DNA of 11,948 nucleotides from Ruminococcaceae bacterium UBA5905 (GTDB lineage Bacteria > Bacillota > Clostridia > Oscillospirales > Acutalibacteraceae): NCBI GenBank assembly GCA_002431285.1, contig DJEF01000036.1, positions 1 to 11,948 of the forward strand, in the 5' to 3' direction. The notes below the pieces were generated by a model, which was not told the DNA's origin, did no database searches, and saw only the letters and a list, made by a program, of their open reading frames with translations. Positions 1 to 4,460 of this stretch are shown piece by piece. Within the stretch, counting starts at the first letter, position 1. Each line of letters starts with the position of its first letter. The position numbers were made by a program, and so were the translations under genes.

Positions 1-1479
1 GACAGCGACGAGCAGTTCACCAGCTATGAGGCGCAGATCGATTATTACACACAGTACATCAAAAAGCGTGACGACTGGGAGTTTGTCGCCGTCTATACCG
101 ACGAGGGCATCTCCGGCTGTAACACCAAGCACAGAGAAGGGTTCAACCGTATGGTGCAGGATGCCCTGGATGGGAAGATTGATCTGATCGTCACAAAGTC
201 GGTCAGCCGCTTTGCACGGAACACCGTGGACAGCCTTACCACCGTCCGCAAGCTGAAGGACGCAGGCGTGGAGGTCTATTTTGAAAAGGAGAACATTTAT
301 ACCTTCGACAGCAAGGGCGAGCTGCTGATCACCATCATGTCGAGCCTTGCGCAGGAAGAAAGCCGTTCCATTTCCGAGAACGTGACCTGGGGGCAGCGAA
401 AGCGCTTTGCCGACGGCAAGGTCAGTATGCCCTACAAGCACTTCCTCGGTTATGACAAGGGCGAAAACGGTCAGCCAGTTGTCAACGAGGAAGAAGCAGA
501 GGTTGTGCGACTCATCTACAAGCTGTTCCTGCAGGGAAAAACGGCATCCGGTATCTGCAAACAGCTTGATGGGATGGGAATTCCAACGCCTTCCGGGAAA
601 AAATCATGGAGCCAATCTACGGTCACCAGCATCCTCACGAACGAGAAATATAAGGGCGATGCACTTCTACAGAAGAAGTTCACAACGGACTTTTTGACCA
701 AAAAGCAGAAGGTCAACGAAGGCGAAGTACCACAGTATTATGTGGAGAACAGCCATCCGGCGATTATCGATCCGCTGGAGTTCGACATGGTGCAGGCGGA
801 GATGTCCAGACGGCAGAAGCTCGGCCGATCCTACAGCGGTGCCTCAATCTTCTCCAGCAAGGTCGTATGCGGCGACTGCGGCGGGTTCTACGGTCAGAAA
901 ATCTGGCACTCCAACGACCCGTACCGGAAAGTGACCTGGCGCTGCAACAGGAAATTTAAAGGAAAAACCGTGTGCGAAACACCATCCTTAGATGCCGATA
1001 CCATCAAGACAGGTTTTCTGAAGGCGTACAACAGGCTCATGGGTAATCGGGAAGAACTGCTTGCTGCCTGCGAGATCATGCGTGAGGCGGTCAGCGACTG
1101 TGCGGCGCTGAATGCGGAGATCGATGCGTTGAACACGGAAATAAAGGTTGTCGCCGAAATGGTTGACCAATGCGTCAAAGAAAATGCAGTCAAAAAGCAG
1201 TCGCAGGAAGCCTACGCCCGGAAGTACAATGCGCTGGTGAAGCGGTACGATAAGGCGGCGGCAAGGCTGAATGACGCTACCGCCGAGAGAAATTCAAGAG
1301 CTGCCCGTGATCGTGAGCTTCGCATTTTCATCTCCGAGTTAACGGAAAAGCCCCTCGTCCTTGAGGAGTGGGACGAGGAGCTGTGGGTCAGCATTTTGGA
1401 AACCGCCACGGTTCAGAGAAACGGGCATATCATATTTCTATTTAAGGACGGAACGAGCATTGAAGTCGGGGCTGAATAA
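1..1479 (+). CDS. Large serine recombinase, 5' end outside the window
   Basis: The frame is open from base 1 and ends at TAA 1477-1479, giving 492 visible residues. The sequence begins just after the place where the catalytic motif (YxRVSTxxxEQ, with the nucleophilic serine) should be, so only a few dozen N-terminal residues are missing. Visible parts in order: the rest of the resolvase catalytic domain, including SRFARNTVD and SSLAQEESRSISENV; a 'recombinase' DNA-binding domain with ILTNEKYKGDALLQ; a zinc ribbon with C290, C293, C315 and C325; and a charged coiled coil at about 340-440. This is the usual layout of Tn4451/TnpX-type large serine recombinases, which excise and insert mobile elements without a DDE transposase. 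It ends in a terminator and is followed at once by the direct repeats at 1504-1549, as expected of a recombinase at an element end. Its relative at 1719-2534 is convergent and truncated. Family call is firm; the element it mobilises is not visible. Confidence 0.93.
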   Translation, partial: DSDEQFTSYEAQIDYYTQYIKKRDDWEFVAVYTDEGISGCNTKHREGFNRMVQDALDGKIDLIVTKSVSRFARNTVDSLTTVRKLKDAGVEVYFEKENIYTFDSKGELLITIMSSLAQEESRSISENVTWGQRKRFADGKVSMPYKHFLGYDKGENGQPVVNEEEAEVVRLIYKLFLQGKTASGICKQLDGMGIPTPSGKKSWSQSTVTSILTNEKYKGDALLQKKFTTDFLTKKQKVNEGEVPQYYVENSHPAIIDPLEFDMVQAEMSRRQKLGRSYSGASIFSSKVVCGDCGGFYGQKIWHSNDPYRKVTWRCNRKFKGKTVCETPSLDADTIKTGFLKAYNRLMGNREELLAACEIMREAVSDCAALNAEIDALNTEIKVVAEMVDQCVKENAVKKQSQEAYARKYNALVKRYDKAAARLNDATAERNSRAARDRELRIFISELTEKPLVLEEWDEELWVSILETATVQRNGHIIFLFKDGTSIEVGAE

Positions 1480-1494
1480 GCCCCTTCTTTTTTT
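1468..1494 (+). terminator. Intrinsic terminator of the left recombinase gene
   Basis: GGGGCT (1468-1473) pairs perfectly with AGCCCC (1479-1484) across a 5-nt loop, followed by TTC and a run of T to 1494. The hairpin overlaps the recombinase stop codon. It is oriented to end transcription of the plus-strand recombinase. Confidence 0.85.
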
Positions 1495-1503
1495 GCCCGA
1501 ACC

Positions 1504-1549
1504 GAAAATGCAACGGTCTGTTATGACCGGCTTTGAAAATGCAACGGTC
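1504..1549. repeat. Two 15-bp direct repeats, possible recombinase end or attachment site
   Basis: GAAAATGCAACGGTC occurs at 1504-1518 and again at 1535-1549, a 31-bp spacing. The spacer contains GACCG, so CGGTC-6 nt-GACCG also forms an inverted repeat at 1514-1529. The 13-bp core AAAATGCAACGGT is found a third time at 3265-3277. Position right after the recombinase terminator suggests the right end of the element that the recombinase mobilises; this role is inference. Confidence 0.6.
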
Positions 1550-1613
1550 GGGAAGAAAAGTATCAGAGTAATTATCAAGCGTGAAAAGCGGTCTGAAAAG
1601 GAGTGTTTTCACG

Positions 1614-1718
1614 GTGGAAAACGGCGGCGTTTTCAATACGCCGATACTTATCTCAAAAGTCGAAATGCGAAAAAACCTTGTGCCAAGCCGCTTTCAGAGC
1701 ATAGAAGAAGAACCGTAG
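1614..1718 (+). pseudogene. Possible 5' remnant of a broken gene (34 codons)
   Basis: A 34-codon reading frame starts at GTG 1614 downstream of AAAAGGAG (about 10 nt spacing) and reads VENGGVFNTPILISKVEMRK and onward. It runs straight into the left arm of the palindrome at 1708-1752, where a TAG stops it. I do not recognise the product. It may be the surviving start of an accessory or recombinase gene cut at the same junction that truncated the minus-strand recombinase. It could also be a chance frame; the length gives little power. Confidence 0.25.
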
Positions 1719-1752
1719 TTACAATACATATCGTATCACAATTACGGTTCTT
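1708..1752. repeat. 45-bp imperfect palindrome at a truncation junction
   Basis: Left arm 1708-1727 and right arm 1733-1752 pair over 16 of 20 positions around a 5-nt loop; the outer ten bases, AAGAACCGTA, pair perfectly. Homology of the minus-strand recombinase to its relative stops at 1755, immediately outside the right arm. The palindrome supplies the last residues and the TAA stop of that broken gene, and also the TAG of the short plus-strand frame. No T-run follows on either strand, so it is not an ordinary terminator. It could be the tip of a small inserted element, the scar of a palindrome-mediated deletion, or a recombination substrate. Confidence 0.7.
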
Positions 1753-2534
1753 ATTTGAAGTAGAGCATCACCCTTGTATTTCTCATTTGTGAGAATACTC
1801 ATGACCGTTGTTCCACTCCATTGCTCTCTTCCACCTGGTGCAGGAATCTGATGTCGCTCAAGGTAGCCGCAGATAGCACCGTCACTTTCGCCGAGCAGCC
1901 ACAGGCGATAGATCAACTTAACAATCTGTGCCTCCTTTTTGTTGACTGCCGGATAACCGTCCTTTCCACGGTCATATCCAAGGAAGCGGGAATACGGAGC
2001 GGAGTATTTGCCGTCAGAGAACCGTTTGCGCTGTCCCCATGTAACATTTTCTGAGATGCTGCGGCTTTCCTCCTGGGCAAGGCTACTCATAAGTGTAATC
2101 AGAAATTCACCGGCAGTGTCAAGCGTATGGATGTGCTCTTTTTCAAAATATACCTCTATACCCGCATCCTTTAGTTTTCTGATCGTGACCAGAGTATCAA
2201 CGGTATTTCGCGCAAAGCGGGAGATTGACTTTGTAATGATGAGGTCGATTTTCCCGTTGAGGGCATCAGAGATCATACGGTTGAAGCCGTCACGGTTTCT
2301 GTAGGACAGACCGGACAATCCGTCATCATAGTAGATGCCGGCAAACTCCCAGGCGGCATTGTTTCTGATGAGATCCTCGTAGTACTCCCGCTGAGCGAAA
2401 AGACTCGTTTCCTGCTCCTCGGAACTCGTGGATACACGGGCATAGGCGGCCACCTTGCGTTTCTGCGGTGCGGCATCCGCATTGGTCGTAAGCGCAGGAA
2501 CGAACTCTACTTGAGTGACTTTCTTCTCTGACAC
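1719..2534 (-). pseudogene. Serine recombinase truncated after the recombinase domain
   Basis: The 271-residue product starts at GTG 2534 and keeps the full resolvase domain: YARVSTSSEEQ with the likely nucleophile Ser35, SRFARNTVD, and SSLAQEESRSISENV. It then has the first part of the 'recombinase' domain up to SILTNEKYKGDALLQ. From there the relative at 1-1479 continues with a linker, zinc ribbon and coiled coil. Here the frame instead reads 11 unrelated residues from the 1708-1752 palindrome and stops. About 200 C-terminal residues are lost, including the zinc ribbon, so loss of normal recombination is expected; this is inferred, not shown. Its start overlaps the SHOCT-like gene by 28 bp, as in intact cassettes. 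The overlap suggests the 5' end is native and only the 3' end is damaged. Confidence 0.88.
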
Positions 2535-2701
2535 AGCAATCCACGCTCCAATTCTCCCACGGCGGGTTGATAGATGTCCAGAAGTTCATCGCGCAGCTTC
2601 TCATACTCTTTCTCCGTAAGGAGTCCGTTCAGCGCCATGTGCAAAAGAATATTTTCGCCGATTCTGTAGTCTATCTCCCGCCTTGCCGTTTCTTCATTCA
2701 T
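2507..2701 (-). CDS. Small SHOCT-like protein of the recombinase cassette
   Basis: This encodes 64 residues starting MNEETARREIDYRIGENILL. The middle, NGLLTEKEYEKLRDELLDIY, fits the short C-terminal-type oligomerisation helix pair called SHOCT (a turn after 'NGLLTEKEY', then an amphipathic helix). Proteins of this kind commonly sit just upstream of large serine recombinases in Clostridia; their function is not known to me. The gene overlaps the upstream zinc-finger gene by 8 bp (the ATG lies inside the last codons) and the downstream recombinase by 28 bp. All three are therefore likely translationally coupled. Charged residues dominate and no membrane segment is seen. Confidence 0.72.
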   Translation of the reverse strand: MNEETARREIDYRIGENILLHMALNGLLTEKEYEKLRDELLDIYQPAVGELERGLLCQRRKSLK

Positions 2702-3089
2702 AGTTGCCGTACCTGCCCTTCCGATAGCACTCCTGGGAACAGTATTTCTGCGGCGAGTTCTTGTTCACCACAAATGTCTGCTTGCAGACAGGGCACTGCC
2801 GCGCATCGTCACTGGCTCTGCCGGATGTGTAGCGCCGTTTGTTCCACCAGGTCTGATTACACTTCCTGCAGCAGAAAATCCGAGGTCTTGTTTTGCGCTC
2901 ATATATGATTTTCTTTCCGCACTCCTTACAGACGGGGTACTGTGACTCCGTGAGTTCCCGCTCCTTCTCGACTTTGGCACAAGCGTGCCGGACAGTAATC
3001 GTTGAAACTTCCAGCATGGCAGCGATCTTTTCATAGCCGATTCCATGGTCATGAAGGAATGTCAGGAGCTCGATTTGATTTTGATCCAT
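2694..3089 (-). CDS. HTH and zinc-finger DNA-binding protein of the recombinase cassette
   Basis: The start chosen is ATG 3089, giving 131 residues from MDQNQIELL. GGAGGTGATC ends a few bases before it, whereas an in-frame GTG at 3098 lies inside that ribosome binding site. Residues about 5-42 look like a helix-turn-helix (GIGYEKIAAMLEVSTITVRH). Two zinc-ribbon-like cysteine sets follow: C54/C57 with C73 or C74/C77, and C99/C102 with C117/C121. The protein is basic towards the end. I infer a DNA-binding regulator or recombination accessory factor of the mobile element. It is the first gene of the minus-strand cassette, behind a promoter and a leader hairpin (3127-3158) that could attenuate it. 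Fold assignment is from motif appearance only. Confidence 0.78.
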   Translation of the reverse strand: MDQNQIELLTFLHDHGIGYEKIAAMLEVSTITVRHACAKVEKERELTESQYPVCKECGKKIIYERKTRPRIFCCRKCNQTWWNKRRYTSGRASDDARQCPVCKQTFVVNKNSPQKYCSQECYRKGRYGNYE

Positions 3090-3126
3090 TTTGATCACCT
3101 CCGGCTCTATGTATTGCTCTGAAACG

Positions 3127-3158
3127 AAAAAAAGTCAAGGCTCCTCAGAAGCCCTGAC
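3127..3158 (-). terminator. Leader terminator or attenuator before the HTH gene
   Basis: On the minus strand GTCAGGGCT (3158-3150) pairs with AGCCTTGAC (3142-3134) at 8 of 9 positions, with the mismatch a G-T-type wobble. Seven T follow (3133-3127). The stem begins about eight bases after the TATAAT of the minus-strand promoter, so it would be the first thing transcribed. It lies 38 bp upstream of the HTH start codon. It may be an attenuator, or the terminator of a gene now lost to the right. Confidence 0.7.
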
Positions 3159-3165
3159 CCCTTGC

Positions 3166-3194
3166 ATTATATAGTAGAAAAGCCATTTGATAAA
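3166..3194 (-). promoter_or_regulatory. Predicted sigma-A promoter for the HTH/SHOCT/recombinase cassette
   Basis: A perfect TATAAT lies on the minus strand at 3171-3166. The hexamer 17 bp upstream, TTTATC (3194-3189), is a weak -35, so activity would lean on the -10 box. It is the only good promoter-like sequence upstream of the HTH gene. Confidence 0.45.
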
Positions 3195-3264
3195 TATTTT
3201 TGTCCTCGATTTTCACCCGGAAGCTCAACGCAAACCCGGCACACGACGAAACTTAACCCCCTGT

Positions 3265-3277
3265 AAAATGCAACGGT
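3265..3277. repeat. Third copy of the 13-bp AAAATGCAACGGT repeat
   Basis: AAAATGCAACGGT is identical to the core of the repeats at 1505-1517 and 1536-1548 and in the same orientation. Together they bracket the broken minus-strand cassette (about 1550-3264). It is a candidate outer end of that element or an ancestral attachment site. Confidence 0.6.
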
Positions 3278-3310
3278 TCAGGCTCGTAGACTATTCGACG
3301 GCTTTGCCAG

Positions 3311-3350
3311 CTTCTCCCGGGATGCCTTTGGTGTATCCCGGGAGAAGTTT
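3311..3350 (+). terminator. Strong orphan terminator hairpin
   Basis: CTTCTCCCGGGAT (3311-3323) pairs perfectly with ATCCCGGGAGAAG (3335-3347) over 13 bp around an 11-nt loop, followed by TTTT. No plus-strand gene is visible just upstream. It may once have ended a gene displaced by the mobile element, or belong with the foldable region that follows. The T-run is short, so it could also be part of a structured RNA. Confidence 0.6.
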
Positions 3351-3351
3351 T

Positions 3352-3487
3352 CGTATGGGGCGGGAGAGGCAGAAACACCATGCATTCGCCGATACGGGAA
3401 ATGCGGTGCCTTGCCCGGGGGTACCCTATGGCATGGCGGTGGCTGTTCCGGGCAACGGCAAGGGGTCTAAGTCTCCTCCCACATACG
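3352..3487 (+). ncRNA. Unidentified foldable region, candidate structured RNA
   Basis: A closing stem pairs 3352-3367 with 3472-3487 (14 of 16 positions, one of them a wobble). It encloses a hairpin of CACC-GCATT (3376-3379, 3382-3386) with AATGCGGTG (3400-3408), and a second arm in which TTGCCCGG (3411-3418) pairs with CCGGGCAA (3448-3455). The result is a three-way-junction shape. I could not match it to 6S, SRP, tmRNA, RNase P or a known riboswitch core. No convincing reading frame covers it. The strand is a guess, taken from the preceding hairpin and the downstream operon. It could instead be an interspersed palindromic repeat family. Confidence 0.3.
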
Positions 3488-3780
3488 GAGTATTCTTATG
3501 GGATTTGAGATCCTTTTGAGAATGCTCTGTTTTTTCATGCCTGTTTCTTCAAGTTCGATGCCTGCGGTGTCATCAGGCGCGGTGGACGGAAAATCCGGCG
3601 GGGAGGATCGGCCGGGCGGTCCCGGACGCGGGAGAGAATATGGCTGCGGCGTTTTTTGCTTGGTTTCGTGGGGCGCCCGGTCTCGGTGCCTGAGGTTTTG
3701 TCCCTCGCTTCTTCCTCTTCGCTGTCCGGGATGCGTTGCGGCTCTGCAGAGAAAACGTCTCGACAGCGCTGCCTTTTTTG
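3488..3780. other. Intergenic stretch without a supported gene
   Basis: Frames in this stretch are short, low-complexity (Gly/Pro/Arg/Ser-rich) or lack a ribosome binding site, and none resembles a known family. Small hairpins are present, such as GCCTG/CAGGC near 3561. I see nothing else until the promoter at 3781. Confidence 0.5.
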
Positions 3781-3809
3781 TTGACCGACGGACAAAAATG
3801 TGGTAGAAT
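3781..3809 (+). promoter_or_regulatory. Promoter of the cobalamin-riboswitch operon
   Basis: TTGACC (3781-3786), a 17-bp spacer and TAGAAT (3804-3809) with TGG just before it (extended -10) make a good vegetative promoter. Transcription would begin near 3816, about 15 nt before the first base of the riboswitch P1 stem. Confidence 0.75.
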
Positions 3810-3830
3810 AAAGAAAAATACATACTTGAC

Positions 3831-4050
3831 ACGAAAATACGGTTTTGAAAAGTTGTATGCTGAGTAGATATCCCGCTGTTGCGGGTGAGGGAATCCGGTT
3901 TGAATCCGGAACAACCGCCATTACTGTATTTGACCGTAGGGAGCGCATAACCATTGAAAGACCGGGTGAATTTCGCTGATCCTTTGAGAAGGGTGCTCCC
4001 GTGCAGGGCTTTTCTGCCGTCATAAGTCAGGATACCTGCCGTATTTTCGT
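3831..4050 (+). promoter_or_regulatory. Cobalamin riboswitch aptamer
   Basis: The conserved cobalamin core is recognisable: GAGGGAATCCGG with a second GAATCCGG (3887-3909), then CCGCCATTACTG (3916-3926), and the 3' box AGTCAGGATACCTGCC (4025-4040). A perfect 12-bp P1 joins ACGAAAATACGG (3831-3842) to CCGTATTTTCGT (4039-4050). A peripheral stem pairs GGGAGC (3939-3944) with GCTCCC (3995-4000), and a small hairpin lies at about 4003-4017. Riboswitches of this family bind B12-type corrinoids and usually switch off uptake or synthesis genes when ligand is plentiful. Here one sits directly upstream of transcobalamin-like and ECF genes, which fits uptake. Whether it prefers adenosyl-, methyl- or hydroxocobalamin cannot be read safely. 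Confidence 0.92.
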
Positions 4051-4077
4051 AAAAAAAGGTTTCCATTGCTTTGGCGT

Positions 4078-4210
4078 GAAGGGTGCAGCCGATTGGTCAG
4101 GAGCCGTATGACGGTCTTGCTCCGGTGCGCTTTGGCGTTGATCCGGGCCTTTTTCGCCGTACCCTCCGACGGTCGCTGTACCCTTCCGAACCTTTCGGAA
4201 GGGTATTTTT
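4078..4210 (+). terminator. Riboswitch expression platform: antiterminator and terminator
   Basis: The terminator pairs TACCCTTCCGAA (4179-4190) perfectly with TTCGGAAGGGTA (4194-4205) over a 3-nt loop, followed by TTTTT (4206-4210). A competing helix pairs GAAGGGTGCAGC (4078-4089) with GCTGTACCCTTC (4175-4186), 12 bp with one wobble. It uses most of the terminator's 5' arm, so the two are mutually exclusive. This argues for control by transcription attenuation. How ligand binding disrupts the antiterminator is not visible. Inside the long antiterminator loop, GGAGC/GCTCC (4100-4123) can form a further hairpin. Confidence 0.88.
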
Positions 4211-4226
4211 GTTGGGGGTGATTTTT

Positions 4227-4460
4227 CTGGATCCGGAGGAAAAGCGGGATTACGCGGTGCAGCTGCTGCGAGCCAAGCAGGACGCTTTGGGGCGCAGACC
4301 GAAAAAGGAGGATTTCCCCGAGGCGGAGCGCTCCCGCATCAAGGCTTTTTTGGGTCCCTGGCCACGGGCGTTGGAGGCGGCGGGACTGAAAGAGCCGGGA
4401 ATGTCGGCGAATCGCAGAAAAGTGACACACAAAAGAAAATCGCGAGAAAGGCAAGAGTGA
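4227..4460 (+). CDS. Small HNH_repeat (homing-endonuclease-associated repeat)-like protein
   Basis: This 77-residue product reads LDPEEKRDYAVQLLRAKQ at its start. It then has the hallmarks of the HNH_repeat/HEAR family: a helix, 'LGRRPKKEDFP', a second helix and 'FLGPWPRALEAAGL'. A short basic tail follows. Such repeats usually bind DNA next to nuclease domains; here the repeat is alone and its role in a corrinoid operon is unknown. The start is unusual. GGGGGTGAT (4214-4222) is an excellent ribosome binding site 8 nt before CTG 4227, and no ATG is in frame nearby. TTG 4212 or GTG 4218 are alternatives; TTG 4212 would use GGAAGGG from the terminator arm. Its stop overlaps the next start as GTGA, implying translational coupling. 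It is the first gene after the terminator. Confidence 0.68.
   Translation: MDPEEKRDYAVQLLRAKQDALGRRPKKEDFPEAERSRIKAFLGPWPRALEAAGLKEPGMSANRRKVTHKRKSRERQE

Noticed and set aside
1708..1752. Palindrome as a bidirectional terminator
   Set aside because: No T-run follows either arm and the stem is interrupted by mismatches in its inner part.
3352..3487. Foldable region as SRP RNA, 6S RNA or RNase P RNA
   Set aside because: The signature sequences (for example GTCAGGTCCGGAAGGAAGCAG of SRP RNA or GAGGAAAGTCC of RNase P) are absent.
3187..3519. Plus-strand frame of 110 codons
   Set aside because: It passes through the repeat, the perfect terminator hairpin and the foldable region, has no ribosome binding site and resembles no family.
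3467..4066. Long minus-strand reading frame across the riboswitch (199 codons)
   Set aside because: It overlaps the promoter and conserved cobalamin core, is rich in Arg/Pro/Ser without domain motifs, and has no good start signal.
4083..4226. Upstream extension of the HNH_repeat-like gene to an ATG at 4083
   Set aside because: The extra codons run through the antiterminator and terminator of the riboswitch, have no ribosome binding site and no family resemblance.
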